From positions 1 through 43,632 of the forward strand of contig NZ_JAGGPX010000002.1 of NCBI RefSeq assembly GCF_018613575.1: 43,632 bases of DNA, written 5' to 3'. The DNA comes from Planococcus sp. ISL-110 (GTDB taxonomy: Bacteria; Bacillota; Bacilli; Bacillales_A; Planococcaceae). The notes under the pieces were generated by a model. The model saw only the letters and a program-made list of their open reading frames with translations. It searched no databases and had not been told where the DNA came from. Made by a program: the position numbers and the translations under genes. This document shows, in pieces, positions 1 to 10,481 of the stretch. Numbering within the stretch: the stretch's first letter is position 1; each line of letters opens with the position of its first letter.

Positions 1-759
1 CGGTGGAATTTCCACGCCCAGGTCGCCACGTGCGACCATCAAGCCATCAGAAACCATGATGATTTCATCAATATTGTCTACGCCTTCTTGGTTCTCGATT
101 TTTGGAATGATTTGGATGTGCGCGCCATTGTTCTTTTCAAGCAAGCCACGAATTTCCATAACATCCGAACTTCTTCTGACAAATGAAGCTGCAACAAAAT
201 CAACGTTTTGTTCAATGCCAAACAAAATATCCTGTGTATCTTTTTCCGTGATCCCGGGCAATTGAACCGAAACCCCTGGCACATTGACGCCTTTTTTGCT
301 TTTCAATGTACCGGCATTTTCAACAGTTGTATGAATAATACCATTTTCCTTGTCTAGGCTCACCACACGCAATTCGATCAAGCCATCATCCAACAGGATG
401 ACCGATCCTGCCTCAACGTCTTCAATCAATTGTTCATAGGTAATCGAGAACCGCTCGGCAGTCCCCAACACTTCAGACATGGACACTTCGATTTTCTGGC
501 CCGTCACCAATTCAATCGAATCGTTTTCCATTTGGTGGGTACGAATTTCCGGGCCCTTTGTATCCAGCAGAATGCCGACAATCTTACCGGTTTTTTCGGC
601 CGCTTCGCGAATCCGTTTGATGCGCAGCGCATGTTCTTCGTGGTTGCCGTGTGAAAAGTTCAGGCGGGCAACGTTCATACCCGCTTTGATTAAGCGTTCA
701 AGCAGTTCAGGTGTTTCACTTGCAGGTCCGATTGTGCAGACGATTTTCGTTTTCCTCAA
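1..759 (-). CDS. pyk: Pyruvate kinase, N-terminal 253 codons (3' end outside window)
   Basis: Glycolytic enzyme converting phosphoenolpyruvate and ADP to pyruvate and ATP in the cytoplasm. The translated start reads [13 protein letters not shown], the family's N-terminal signature. Further along come the [15 protein letters not shown] and IPKIENQEG motifs, and the visible part ends in [12 protein letters not shown], the barrel region with catalytic and metal-binding residues. The start is taken as TTG at 759: it is preceded by a good GGAGTGAG ribosome binding site and gives the expected N-terminus. Bacillus enzymes are about 585 residues, so over half is missing beyond the window edge. It lies 22 bp downstream of pfkA on the same strand, the classic pfkA-pyk operon of Bacillales. 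Confidence 0.97.
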   Translation of the reverse strand, partial: MRKTKIVCTIGPASETPELLERLIKAGMNVARLNFSHGNHEEHALRIKRIREAAEKTGKIVGILLDTKGPEIRTHQMENDSIELVTGQKIEVSMSEVLGTAERFSITYEQLIEDVEAGSVILLDDGLIELRVVSLDKENGIIHTTVENAGTLKSKKGVNVPGVSVQLPGITEKDTQDILFGIEQNVDFVAASFVRRSSDVMEIRGLLEKNNGAHIQIIPKIENQEGVDNIDEIIMVSDGLMVARGDLGVEIPP

Positions 760-781
760 TAAACTCACTCCATTTACCGTT

Positions 782-1762
<981 letters not shown>

Positions 1763-1909
1763 TTACTCTGTTTACCTTACCACGCCAAGGCGCTACTGTC
1801 AGTCCTGAAAAGCCATACAGCATATTAAGATTTTGTTGCATTTGCCTGATCAGTTCCGAAGAGCCGAGCCATTCCGATAAATTTTGAAACTATGTAAATC
1901 ATCCTGTTC

Positions 1910-2000
1910 TAAGGCGCTTTGGGCATGGCTCACATCCTGTTGGTCCGAAAGCGCAACTGTTTTGCGGAATACCTGCTGTGAAAGATTAGTAGTTCAACTT
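1910..2000. repeat. Diverged intergenic repeat, copy 1
   Basis: Read on the minus strand this stretch begins AGTTGAACTA and continues through GGTATTCCGCAA and GCGCTTTCGG. The same ordered blocks (AGTTGAACTAG, GGTATTGCGCAA, CCACTTTCCTGCGG) occur in the intergenic space at 11925–12003, also read on the minus strand. The copies are diverged and short. They look like remnants of a dispersed intergenic element rather than coding sequence. The rest of the pfkA–accA gap (1742–1909) shows nothing else recognisable. Confidence 0.4.
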
Positions 2001-2028
2001 AAACAAAAAGAACCGCCGAGGCGGTTCT
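2001..2028 (-). terminator. Rho-independent terminator after accA
   Basis: On the minus strand GAACCGCC-TCG-GGCGGTTC is followed by TTTTTGTTT, starting 4 bases past the accA stop codon. Confidence 0.85.
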
Positions 2029-2031
2029 CCA

Positions 2032-3000
2032 TCATTCACTGAATACACCGATTGATTTGAACTTCCGGTAACGCTGGTCGACCAGCGCTTCGCCCGACAT
2101 GCCATTCATTTCTTCCAGTGAGCGTCTGATGGCTTCTGAAATGATTGATGCCTGTTTCTGCAGATCGTGATGTGCACCACCACGTACCTCTGGTATCATA
2201 TGTTCAATTATTTTCATGTCCAGCAGATCGGGGGCAGTGATTTTCATCGCTTCGGCAGCTGTTTTCGCTAGCGCAGAATCTTTCCACAGAATAGAAGCCG
2301 CTCCTTCAGGAGAGATGACCGAGAATGTCGAGTTTTCCAGCATCAAAATCTGATTGCCGACTCCCAGCGCAAGTGCTCCGCCGCTTCCGCCTTCACCGAT
2401 GACAATAGACAGCACCGGTACTTCGAGTCCAGCCATTTCCACGAGGTTACGTGCAATCGCTTCACTTTGTCCCCGTTCTTCCGCAGCTTTGCCCGGGTAT
2501 GCACCTTTCGTATCAATCAGGCAAATGATCGGCCGTTTGAATTTTTCCGCCTGTTTCATCAGGCGCAAAGCTTTCCGGTAGCCTTCTGGATGGGGCATAC
2601 CGAAATTCCGTCGGACATTTTCTTTCGTATCCTTGCCGCGCTGATGTCCGATAATGGTAACCGGCTGGCCGCGGAAAGAAGCAATTCCGCTGACGATTGC
2701 GGCGTCATCCCCGTACAGACGGTCTCCGTGCAATTCAATGAAGTCCTTGAAAATCAACGGAATGTAGTCGAGGGTTGTCGGACGTTCAGGGTGGCGTGCC
2801 ACCTGGACGCGGTCCCAAGGTTTCATGTTTTCGTAAATTTCTTCTTCGAGTTTGGAAAACCGGTCTTCTAGAGATTGGATCTCTGAAGTCAAGTCCACTT
2901 CAGCATTTGCTGTATATTCCTTCAGCTCTGAAATCTTTGTCCGCAGTTTAATGAGCGGCTCTTCAAAAGGCATCGACTTTTTCCCATTTTTCTTAGCCAT
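2032..3000 (-). CDS. accA: Acetyl-CoA carboxylase carboxyltransferase, alpha subunit
   Basis: With AccD it transfers the carboxyl group from biotin on AccB to acetyl-CoA, giving malonyl-CoA for fatty acid synthesis. The 322-residue product has an N-terminal helical segment ([14 protein letters not shown]), then the crotonase-like core with [38 protein letters not shown] and [15 protein letters not shown]. The frame is open much further upstream, inside accD. The start at 3000 is chosen because it gives the family-like [15 protein letters not shown] and has AAAGGGGC upstream. The first 8 bases overlap the end of accD (ATGGCTAA), which suggests translational coupling of the two subunits. Confidence 0.97.
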   Translation of the reverse strand: MAKKNGKKSMPFEEPLIKLRTKISELKEYTANAEVDLTSEIQSLEDRFSKLEEEIYENMKPWDRVQVARHPERPTTLDYIPLIFKDFIELHGDRLYGDDAAIVSGIASFRGQPVTIIGHQRGKDTKENVRRNFGMPHPEGYRKALRLMKQAEKFKRPIICLIDTKGAYPGKAAEERGQSEAIARNLVEMAGLEVPVLSIVIGEGGSGGALALGVGNQILMLENSTFSVISPEGAASILWKDSALAKTAAEAMKITAPDLLDMKIIEHMIPEVRGGAHHDLQKQASIISEAIRRSLEEMNGMSGEALVDQRYRKFKSIGVFSE

Positions 3001-3865
3001 TTGCCACAGCCCCTTTCGTATGTAAACGCACGATAGTCGCCAAGGTATTTTGCATCGAAGCACGGTGGACCACTGCATCCAATTGTCCATGATCAAGCAA
3101 AAATTCAGCCGTCTGGAAATCTTCCGGCAGTTTTTCGCGAACTGTCTGTTCAATGACGCGGCGTCCTGCAAAACCGATCAAGGCTTTTGGTTCAGCGATA
3201 TTGATGTCTCCCACTGAAGCGAAACTTGCTGATACTCCACCGGTTGTCGGATGTGTCAGAATGGATACAAACAGTAAACCTTCATTGCTGTGGCGCTTTA
3301 ACGCGACGCTGGTTTTGGCCATCTGCATTAAAGAAAGTACGCCTTCCTGCATACGCGCCCCACCACTGGCTGTAAAGATAATGAAAGGCAATCTGCGCGC
3401 TGTAGCCGCTTCAATAGCCCGTGTAATCTTCTCGCCCACAACTGAACCCATCGAACCCATCCGGAAATGGGAATCCATCACGGCCAACACAATGTCCTGC
3501 CCAAGCAACTTACCGGATCCTGTTAATACCGCTTCGTTCAAACCGGTTTTTTCACTGTCCGCCTGAACCTTTTCTGTATAGCCAGGAAACCCGAGTGGAT
3601 TCTCCGATTTTAAATGGTCGTCCATCGACTCGAAGCTCCCCGCGTCCAGTAAGCCATTTATGCGTTCATACGCGGTCATTTTGAAATGATGGTCGCATTT
3701 CGGGCAAACTTTATTATTTTTTTCCAAATCCTTCGTTAAGGTGATTTCCTTGCATTCGGGGCACTTGGTCATCAGTCCTTCTGGTACGTCTTTTGCAGAT
3801 TTCGAAGGAATAGTTGCTTCTTTTCCGTCTTTATTGCGCTTAAAAATATCACGAATAATTGCCAT
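2993..3865 (-). CDS. accD: Acetyl-CoA carboxylase carboxyltransferase, beta subunit
   Basis: Beta subunit of the carboxyltransferase half of acetyl-CoA carboxylase. The 290-residue protein carries the expected N-terminal four-cysteine zinc ribbon (C35, C38, C54, C57 by my count), then the crotonase-like core with SGGARMQEG and [12 protein letters not shown]. The frame extends 10 codons upstream, but ATG at 3865 ([12 protein letters not shown]) has AAGGAGAG in front and matches the family. It overlaps the preceding GntR gene by 17 bp and accA by 8 bp, so regulator, accD and accA are probably one transcript. Confidence 0.97.
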   Translation of the reverse strand: MAIIRDIFKRNKDGKEATIPSKSAKDVPEGLMTKCPECKEITLTKDLEKNNKVCPKCDHHFKMTAYERINGLLDAGSFESMDDHLKSENPLGFPGYTEKVQADSEKTGLNEAVLTGSGKLLGQDIVLAVMDSHFRMGSMGSVVGEKITRAIEAATARRLPFIIFTASGGARMQEGVLSLMQMAKTSVALKRHSNEGLLFVSILTHPTTGGVSASFASVGDINIAEPKALIGFAGRRVIEQTVREKLPEDFQTAEFLLDHGQLDAVVHRASMQNTLATIVRLHTKGAVANG

Positions 3866-4499
3866 TGCGTACTCTCTCCTTTTGTAGCCATTCACTCCAA
3901 GCCTTGAACTCGCGAATGGCTGTATCTGCGTCTTGCCGCTCGATTGCGGTCAATATATCGTTCATGCGGTCTATTTCTTCTGAAGAAACGGTTCCCTCAT
4001 ACGGATTTCCGCTGTACTGCTTCAATAAAAACCAGATTTTCAATGACAACCGGTTGCCCGACAACACCATCAGTTCACGAACAAAATCTTCCCGCTGAAA
4101 ACTTTCACCTTTAAGGCGCAGACGAAAACTGTCCCAGACCCTCATTTGGCTGGCCGCTTCATTTTCGCAAATTGCCTGGATAGCTGCCATTTCATGAAGT
4201 TGGCGCGTTTGAAAGACGTCCTCATGCGATTGATTGTCCTGCAGAACAAAAGTCGACAAGACTTCAACTAATTTATGGTTTCGGTAATCAGACAAGAACG
4301 TGCCTTCTCCTCTGCGTGTTTCGATCAATCCCAATAATTCCAGGCTGCGCAATGCTTCCCGTAAAGTTGAGCGGCCAACCTGCATGGTTTCGGCCAATTC
4401 CCTTTCAGATGGAATGCGGTCGCCCGGCTTGATTTTTTCCTGCCGAATCATATCACGAATGTCCCGTACTATATCCAAATATCGTTTCGATTGACTCAT
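3849..4499 (-). CDS. FadR-subfamily GntR transcriptional regulator upstream of accDA
   Basis: Predicted DNA-binding repressor of 216 residues. Residues 1–70 form a GntR-type winged helix with the signature [13 protein letters not shown], then [17 protein letters not shown] and the wing TRRGEGTFL. The remainder is all-helical and resembles the FCD effector domain, though short and without an obvious set of metal-binding histidines. ATG at 4499 has GAGGAG upstream. Its 3' end overlaps accD by 17 bp, placing it as first gene of a regulator-accD-accA operon. A dyad matching the FadR-type operator lies just upstream. The ligand is unknown; acyl-CoA or another lipid-linked metabolite is inferred from context only. 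Confidence 0.85.
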   Translation of the reverse strand: MSQSKRYLDIVRDIRDMIRQEKIKPGDRIPSERELAETMQVGRSTLREALRSLELLGLIETRRGEGTFLSDYRNHKLVEVLSTFVLQDNQSHEDVFQTRQLHEMAAIQAICENEAASQMRVWDSFRLRLKGESFQREDFVRELMVLSGNRLSLKIWFLLKQYSGNPYEGTVSSEEIDRMNDILTAIERQDADTAIREFKAWSEWLQKERVRNGNYS

Positions 4500-4528
4500 G
4501 ACGGCTCCTCAGTTCCCATTTTTTTGAA

Positions 4529-4543
4529 AGTGGTCTGGCCACT
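4529..4543. promoter_or_regulatory. Candidate GntR/FadR-type operator
   Basis: AGTGGTCTGGCCACT has 5-bp inverted arms around a 5-bp centre. It contains TGGTCTGGCCA, one base from the TGGTnnnACCA pattern usual for FadR-type regulators. It sits about 30 bp upstream of the GntR start codon in the only promoter space for the GntR-accD-accA operon, so autoregulation is the simplest inference. Confidence 0.55.
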
Positions 4544-4579
4544 CATATCCTCTACCTTACAAAAAAAACAGTGCCACGT

Positions 4580-4613
4580 AAAGAAAAAACTGCTTTTCTA
4601 TGAGAAAAGCAGT
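4580..4613 (-). terminator. Rho-independent terminator after dnaE
   Basis: On the minus strand ACTGCTTTTCTCATAGAAAAGCAGT overlaps the dnaE stop codon and is followed by TTTTTTCTTT. Confidence 0.9.
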
Positions 4614-7600
4614 CATGTTTCTATAGTTTTACAGATAATAGCCGTTTTTTGATTGCGATTTTCGACCACGCCCTGGATTTCAAGGATTGCCTGCGGTTCC
4701 AGAAGAAGATTGTATTTCGCATACTCCACTGGAAACAGCGTCACGGAGACAGAACCCGTTTCGTCCATCAAAGTCAGGAATGCCATGGCATCACCTTTTT
4801 TCGTGCGGATCCTTTTGATATCGTCCAGCATCCCCAGCACCGTCACCGATTCCCGGTCCCGTTTGGTTTTCAGCGATTTCAGCTCCTGATAGGTTTTCTG
4901 GCGATTTTCTTTCTCGCGTTCAATCGGATGCTTGGACAAATAAAACCCAAGAACTTCTTTCTCATAATCGAGTTTCAGGGTTTCAGGCATGTCCGTGGCC
5001 TTGGTATATTTCGGTTTCATAAAACTGGATCCCATGTCATCAAACAATCCAGGATCTTCAGTCGGCTTGACGAGTTCTGCGTGCTTGATGGCACTATCGA
5101 GCGATGCCAATAAAACGCCGCGGTCATGGCCAAAATCATCAAGAGCCCCCGCTTTGATTAATGGCTCAAACGATTTTCGGTTAAAATGCAAAGCCGAAAT
5201 GCGTTCGGCAATATTGAAGAGGCTGCTGTAAGGCCCCTCTTCCCTGGCAGCAAGCAAGGCTTTAATGGTCGTTCCCGGCACCCCTTTTACCGTATTCAGG
5301 CCGACTCGTATCTGCCCGCTTTCCACTGAAAACGAATGGCGGCTTTTTTGGATAGACGGCGGCAGCAGCGGAATTTTCTTGTCCTTAACTTCCTGCAGCA
5401 GCTGTTTGGTCTTTTCGGCGTTGCCGGCACTGCTGGTCAACAAACCCGTATAGAAATAGACCGGATAATGGGCCTTCATATAGCTCAGTTGGTAGGAGAT
5501 TATGCTATAGGCAACGGCATGGCTTTTTGGAAAGCCGTAATCGGCGAAACGGACAATCAAATCGTAGACTTCTGCCGCTTCCCCTTCGGAAAACCCTTTG
5601 CCTTTGGCTCCACCGACAAAATGTTCACGCTCTTCGTCCAGGATCTCCCGCTTCTTCTTACTGACTGCCCGCCGCAACAGATCGGCTTCTCCCAATGAAA
5701 AGCCGGCCATTTTCGCCGCAATGTGCATGATCTGCTCTTGGTAGACGATAACGCCATAGGTTTCGCTCAAGATCGGTTCAAGAATCGGATGGACGTATTT
5801 AACAGTTTCCTGCCCATGCTTCCGTCTGGCATACAAAGGAATGAATTCCATCGGACCCGGCCGGAACAAGGCGTTGACTGCAACAATATCGCCAAAGGCT
5901 GTCGGCTTGATTTGCTGGAGTGCGCGGCGCATGCCATCGGACTCTAATTGAAAGACACCTGTCGTATCACCTGATGCCAATAGTTTGTATGTTTCGGCAT
6001 CTACTAGTGGAATGCTGCGGTAATCGATTCGCTTTTTGGTATCCCAATAAACCAGATTGCGGATCTGTTCCAGAATCGTTAAATTGCGCAGACCGAGAAA
6101 ATCCATTTTCAATAAGCCAATCGCTTCCAGTTCCTGCATGGGCCATTGTGTCAAATAAATGCCTTCGTGCCCTTTTTCAATCGGAACATGGTCAACCAGC
6201 GGGGTTGGACTTAAAATTACACCAGCCGCGTGAGTGGAAGCGTGGCGCGGCAGCCCTTCCAATTTCAAGGCCGTTTTAAACCAGGACTTGCGTTCTTCCT
6301 GTTCTACAATCCAGTCATTCAATGCCGGAGACTCTTTCAGGGCTGACCGCAGCGTCGTGCCTGGGCGGTTCGGAATCATTTTCGAAATGGCTTCAAGCTC
6401 TTCCGCTTCAAATCCGAACACACGGGCCGTGTCGCGGGCAACAGCTTTGGCTGATAAAGTGCCGAATGTAATGATCTGCGCCGTTCGGACAGCACCATAT
6501 TTCTTCGCCACGTAATCTACCACTTCATGGCGTCTGTGATCGGCAAAATCGATGTCGATATCCGGTAGCGTGACACGCTCTGGATTTAAAAAGCGCTCAA
6601 AGAGGAGGCCATGTTCAATGGGGTCTACATCAGTAATCTTCAATGAATAGGCAACGAGCGAACTGGCTGAAGACCCACGTCCCGGACCAGTTAGGATATC
6701 CTGATCCCTGGCATATTCCATAAAGTCCGCGACAATCAGGAAATAATCGATAAAGCCCATTGTGCCAATAACCGACAATTCGTAATCCAGTCTGTCCTGA
6801 TAAGGTTTTGAAAAACCGGGAATCCGTTCAGTCAAGCCCCTTTTGCACTGCTCGGCAATAAAAGCCGCTTTGTCGGTTTCTTCAGCCACTGGAAACACGG
6901 GAAGCAGCTGGCGATTCATCGGAATGGTCACCTGGCAGCTTTCCAGCAGATCCGCCGTACGCTGGAGCCATTCTGGATGATCAGCGAACCAGGATTCGAA
7001 TTCTTGACGGCTTGGAACGTAGGCAAAGAGATGCTCAGGCTTCTGCCTCTGCGGATCATTCATTTTCAGGCCCTGGCCGATTGCAGATGCCACTTCGAAG
7101 GCAAAGGCATCTTGCTCTGTCAAATACCGGATTTCGTGTGAAGCGATGATCGGCAGTTCCATGCTTTCGCAGAGCTCGGCAAATGCCGCCTCCTGCTCGG
7201 ACGGAATTCCGCCAGGCCGTTCAATGCTGCTGAACGCTGCCGGGCCGAACAAATCTTTTATGTATTGGAACACCGGTATTCGGTCTGTCAGCAGCCACTC
7301 GATTTTATTCGGAATAACGCAGATTAGGCCTTCCCGGTAGGCTTTCAGCCATTGTTCCGGTATGGACTCTTTGTCCCTTGTCGATAAAGCGCTGGATATC
7401 TTCAGCAGGTTGCTATAGCCTTTATTCGACTGAGCATACAAAACGACAGGATAATGCTGTTCTTCATACTCGATAAGCGCCGAAAGGCCGACTACCCCAT
7501 GGATGCCGGCACGGCGGCATTCTTCCCAAAACGGAAGAATGCCGTATAGTTTGGTGTTGACAACTGCAGCTGAAACGGCTCCCTGTTCCTTCAAATATGG

Positions 7601-7675
7601 GAAAAGTTGATCAAGGCGCACCGTACTTTTCAGCAAATCAGCCGATGTGCTTATATGCGGATAAACCATTGACAA
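4613..7675 (-). CDS. dnaE: DNA polymerase III alpha subunit, DnaE type
   Basis: C-family replicative polymerase; in low-GC Gram-positives DnaE extends RNA primers before handing over to PolC. Domains in order over 1020 residues: N-terminal PHP domain (about 1–260), where the usual HxH metal motif is degenerate (PHISTSADLL), implying no PHP phosphoesterase activity. Then the palm with GPGRGSSASSLVAY (about 330) and the catalytic PDIDIDF (371–377), fingers with LPRHASTHAAGV and LLKMDFLGLRNLT, a helix-hairpin-helix region, and a C-terminal OB fold (about 940–1020). It is about 95 residues shorter than the 1115-residue B. subtilis enzyme, ending right after the OB fold. TTG at 7675 has AGGAGG seven bases upstream; an in-frame ATG two codons later is the alternative. 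Only 12 bp follow nrnA, so the two are co-transcribed. Confidence 0.97.
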   Translation of the reverse strand: MSMVYPHISTSADLLKSTVRLDQLFPYLKEQGAVSAAVVNTKLYGILPFWEECRRAGIHGVVGLSALIEYEEQHYPVVLYAQSNKGYSNLLKISSALSTRDKESIPEQWLKAYREGLICVIPNKIEWLLTDRIPVFQYIKDLFGPAAFSSIERPGGIPSEQEAAFAELCESMELPIIASHEIRYLTEQDAFAFEVASAIGQGLKMNDPQRQKPEHLFAYVPSRQEFESWFADHPEWLQRTADLLESCQVTIPMNRQLLPVFPVAEETDKAAFIAEQCKRGLTERIPGFSKPYQDRLDYELSVIGTMGFIDYFLIVADFMEYARDQDILTGPGRGSSASSLVAYSLKITDVDPIEHGLLFERFLNPERVTLPDIDIDFADHRRHEVVDYVAKKYGAVRTAQIITFGTLSAKAVARDTARVFGFEAEELEAISKMIPNRPGTTLRSALKESPALNDWIVEQEERKSWFKTALKLEGLPRHASTHAAGVILSPTPLVDHVPIEKGHEGIYLTQWPMQELEAIGLLKMDFLGLRNLTILEQIRNLVYWDTKKRIDYRSIPLVDAETYKLLASGDTTGVFQLESDGMRRALQQIKPTAFGDIVAVNALFRPGPMEFIPLYARRKHGQETVKYVHPILEPILSETYGVIVYQEQIMHIAAKMAGFSLGEADLLRRAVSKKKREILDEEREHFVGGAKGKGFSEGEAAEVYDLIVRFADYGFPKSHAVAYSIISYQLSYMKAHYPVYFYTGLLTSSAGNAEKTKQLLQEVKDKKIPLLPPSIQKSRHSFSVESGQIRVGLNTVKGVPGTTIKALLAAREEGPYSSLFNIAERISALHFNRKSFEPLIKAGALDDFGHDRGVLLASLDSAIKHAELVKPTEDPGLFDDMGSSFMKPKYTKATDMPETLKLDYEKEVLGFYLSKHPIEREKENRQKTYQELKSLKTKRDRESVTVLGMLDDIKRIRTKKGDAMAFLTLMDETGSVSVTLFPVEYAKYNLLLEPQAILEIQGVVENRNQKTAIICKTIET

Positions 7676-7687
7676 CCCACTCCCTCC

Positions 7688-8632
7688 TTAATTTGCGGCA
7701 GCACAGATTTCAGCAAGGCGCTGAATTACCTGATCAGCTTCCTGCCATGAATAGGCTGTTGCGCCAGAAGCCATTGGATGGCCTCCGCCTCCGAATTCCT
7801 TGGCTAATGTATTGATGATCGGGCCCTTTGAGCGCAGGCGCACCCGGATTTCAGTATCTTCTTCAATTAAAATAACCCAGGCTTTTATGCCTTTGACATT
7901 GCCAAGCGAACCAACCAGCAAAGAAGTGTCTGTTGCAGTAACATCAAATTCCCGTAGAATGTCTTTGGTGATTTTGACATGGGCAGCGCCATTTTGATTC
8001 ATTTTGAAGTTCTGGTACATATAGCCCTGCAGATGCAATAGTTTGCGGTCCATTTCATACATGCCATTATGCAGTTCATTGCGGTCGAAATCGTATTTGA
8101 TCAGTTCGCCTGCAATCGCAAAGGTCTTTTGTGTCGTGCTTGGGAAAAGAAAGCGACCGGTGTCTCCGATAATTCCTGCATACAATAAACGAGCCGCTTT
8201 TGCGGATAAGGTCCAGCCTTCGTGTTCACGTCCATATGTAAATAGCTCGTAAACCAATTCCGAGGCCGAGCTAGCCGTCGTATCGACGGATACAATGTCA
8301 CCATAAGCATCGTCATTCGGGTGATGATCGATTTTGATGAGCTTTGCGCCCATCTCGTAGCGCTGATCGTCAACACGCTCCTTATTGGCGGTGTCGGTCA
8401 CGATCACCAATGCGCCTTTGAAATCCTGATCTTCTACCGCATCGGGAAAATCCAAAAAGTCCATCGTGTAGTCGTGCGTCCCAGCAGCCAAGATGCGCTT
8501 GTTCGGATAATTTTGCTGCAATAAGTATTTCAGGCCGAGCTGAGAGCCGTATGCATCTGGATCCGGCCGCACATGACGGTGAATAATGATGGTGCTGTAT
8601 TCTTTAATTGTGTCGATGATTTGACTATTCAT
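7688..8632 (-). CDS. nrnA: Oligoribonuclease / pAp phosphatase NrnA (DHH family)
   Basis: Degrades short RNA oligonucleotides and dephosphorylates 3'-phosphoadenosine 5'-phosphate. The 314-residue protein has the DHH domain motifs RPDPDAYGS, VTDTAN, KIDHHPNDD and DTGRF in order, and the C-terminal DHHA1 domain with RLRSKG and the nucleic-acid-binding GGGGHPMASGA near the end. ATG at 8632 has GGAGG upstream. It precedes dnaE by 12 bp, the arrangement seen for ytqI-dnaE in B. subtilis. Confidence 0.95.
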   Translation of the reverse strand: MNSQIIDTIKEYSTIIIHRHVRPDPDAYGSQLGLKYLLQQNYPNKRILAAGTHDYTMDFLDFPDAVEDQDFKGALVIVTDTANKERVDDQRYEMGAKLIKIDHHPNDDAYGDIVSVDTTASSASELVYELFTYGREHEGWTLSAKAARLLYAGIIGDTGRFLFPSTTQKTFAIAGELIKYDFDRNELHNGMYEMDRKLLHLQGYMYQNFKMNQNGAAHVKITKDILREFDVTATDTSLLVGSLGNVKGIKAWVILIEEDTEIRVRLRSKGPIINTLAKEFGGGGHPMASGATAYSWQEADQVIQRLAEICAAAN

Positions 8633-8663
8633 TTCCGAGTTCCTCCATTTATAAGGAAATCCA

Positions 8664-8693
8664 TTCGCAATTTAGCTCAGTTCTCAGTACAAT
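8664..8693 (+). promoter_or_regulatory. Possible sigma-A promoter for the YtpI-like gene
   Basis: TTCGCA, an 18-base spacer and TACAAT precede the plus-strand gene by about 30 bp. The −35 hexamer is weak. Confidence 0.35.
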
Positions 8694-8724
8694 GAGAGTG
8701 AGTTTTGGAATTCAGGAGGTCCCT

Positions 8725-9030
8725 ATGTTAATATTTGTTGTTTTAATCATTGTATCATTTGTCATTTATTTTTATAACAAAACAAAGCAATTCCGTACAC
8801 GCTCAGTCTTGCCGATCAGAAAGAAATGGTATGCTGCACGTGCATCTATGGCTTTGGGAAGTTTTGTTGCCCTTTTCGGCATCAATCAGCTGTTTGTATT
8901 CCAGAGTGCGATTACGTACATCGTTTCAGCCATTTTTATCGTTCTTGGACTCGCTCTTGTTTATTACAATTACAAAGCGTCCCGGCATTATCACGCATTT
9001 CTCGAGGAAGAAGCAGACTTAAACCCTTAA
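8725..9030 (+). CDS. ytpI: YtpI-like small membrane protein
   Basis: A 101-residue protein of unknown function with three predicted membrane segments: residues 1–17 (MLIFVVLIIVSFVIYFY), about 42–60, and about 64–83. A basic cytoplasmic stretch follows the first segment (NKTKQFRTRS) and the tail is acidic. ATG at 8725 is selected over an in-frame ATG 33 bp upstream because AGGAGG lies directly before it. Name assigned from size, topology and its position between nrnA (ytqI) and ytoI, matching the B. subtilis order. Confidence 0.8.
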   Translation: MLIFVVLIIVSFVIYFYNKTKQFRTRSVLPIRKKWYAARASMALGSFVALFGINQLFVFQSAITYIVSAIFIVLGLALVYYNYKASRHYHAFLEEEADLNP

Positions 9031-9055
9031 GCGGCAGCTTCCAAGATAATTTTCA

Positions 9056-9099
9056 GGCAGCAGGCACACTCCTAATCGAGTGTGCCTGCTGCCTTTTTT
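9056..9099 (+). terminator. Strong rho-independent terminator after ytpI
   Basis: A perfect 16-bp stem, GGCAGCAGGCACACTC pairing with GAGTGTGCCTGCTGCC around a 6-base loop, followed by TTTTTT. The T-run is on the plus strand only, so it serves ytpI rather than the converging ytoI. Confidence 0.95.
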
Positions 9100-9121
9100 A
9101 CGATCCGATATAGGGAGGGCT

Positions 9122-10429
9122 TTAGCGATCCAGTAGTTGGAACGTCAACATCGCTTTCCCGACGATTTGGTGATCGAGGGAAACCTCGACTTCAACCTTG
9201 GCGGATTTTCGGCTGATGTCCAGAATATTGGGTCTGACGAACACCAGCGCATCCAACTGAACAGGTTTCAGGAAGTATATTGAAATATTTTCCAGGACAC
9301 TGTCTTTTCGGTTTTTCGTTTTTAAAGCCGCTCCCGCCGCTTCTGTGAGGATCATCGTATATGCACCATGAGAAATTGATCCATAGGCATTGGTCATCTG
9401 CGGAGTCACACGGAACTCCAAAATCAATTTATCGCCAGACTGCTGATGAAGCTGGCTTTTGATGATGTCGTCGATTGTTTCACCCTGCTGCGGCTGGCGT
9501 TGGGCGGTTTGTATCGCTTTCAAAACGTCCTGTCTGCTGATGACGCCTTTCAGTTTGCCGTGGTCATCCGCTACCGGCAAAAGATCGATGCCTTCCCAGA
9601 TCATCCGGTGCCCAGCAGCCGCAACACTCGTTTGCATGGAAACGGTGATTGGCTCTTTGGTCATCACTTTTTCCACTAATTCAGCTGGCGGATGTCCGAT
9701 GACATCCCGCGATGTGATGATGCCGACCAATTTATTGGAGTGGTCGACGACCGGAAAACCGCCATGTGTTGTTTCTTCATTCAGTTCATGATAGCGGCTG
9801 ATCGGGTCTTTGAGATTTAAATGCGCCGTCACTTCCAATGGAATCAAAATATCTTCTATCAAAAGAATTTCTTTTTTGATCAATTGATCGTAAATCGCCC
9901 GGTTGATCATCGTTGCCACGGTGAAAGTATCGTAGCTGGTCGAAATGACCGGCAGCTCGAATTCATCTGCCAGCTTTTTCACTCCTTCGGAGGCTTCGAA
10001 TCCACCCGTAACCAGCACCGCTGCCCCTGCACGAAGCGCGTATTCATGTGCTTTATAACGATTGCCGACAATCAATAAATTGCCTGCTTCCGTATAGCGC
10101 ATCATGTCTTCCAGCTGCATCGCCCCAATGACAAACTTGTTCAGGGATTTATGCAATCCAGCTCTGCCCCCAAGCACTTGACCATCAACTATGTTGACGA
10201 TTTCTGCATATGTCAACCGTTCAATATTCTCTTTTTTCTTGCGTTCAATACGGATCGTCCCGACACGTTCAATCGTCGATACTAATCGTTTTGTTTCCGC
10301 TTCTTTAATCGCCCGGTAAGCCGTACCTTCACTCACCTGCAGGTCCTTCGCAATGCGCCGCACCGAAATCTTCTCGCCCACGGCCAAAGTCTCAATATAA
10401 TCCAATATCTGTTCATGTTTAGTCGCCAT
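9122..10429 (-). CDS. ytoI: YtoI-like regulator: HTH, DRTGG, twin CBS and hotdog domains
   Basis: Cytoplasmic protein of 435 residues, uncharacterised in function. Domains in order: an N-terminal winged helix (about 1–60, RRIAKDLQVSEGTAYRAIKE), a DRTGG domain (about 70–185), a pair of CBS domains (about 190–310, with GGFPVVDHSNKLVGIITSRD and LLPVADDHGKLKGVISRQD), and a C-terminal hotdog thioesterase-like domain (about 325–435, with NAYGSISHGAYTMILTEAA). The layout suggests a nucleotide-sensing transcription or metabolic regulator. The start MATKHEQIL at 10429 is preferred: it has GGGTG upstream and matches the B. subtilis homologue, whereas ATG four codons earlier has a poor site. Confidence 0.9.
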   Translation of the reverse strand: MATKHEQILDYIETLAVGEKISVRRIAKDLQVSEGTAYRAIKEAETKRLVSTIERVGTIRIERKKKENIERLTYAEIVNIVDGQVLGGRAGLHKSLNKFVIGAMQLEDMMRYTEAGNLLIVGNRYKAHEYALRAGAAVLVTGGFEASEGVKKLADEFELPVISTSYDTFTVATMINRAIYDQLIKKEILLIEDILIPLEVTAHLNLKDPISRYHELNEETTHGGFPVVDHSNKLVGIITSRDVIGHPPAELVEKVMTKEPITVSMQTSVAAAGHRMIWEGIDLLPVADDHGKLKGVISRQDVLKAIQTAQRQPQQGETIDDIIKSQLHQQSGDKLILEFRVTPQMTNAYGSISHGAYTMILTEAAGAALKTKNRKDSVLENISIYFLKPVQLDALVFVRPNILDISRKSAKVEVEVSLDHQIVGKAMLTFQLLDR

Positions 10430-10481
10430 GATTTCACCCATTCTTTCTGCGTTCCTGTAACTAATAGTGTAGCATAATTAA

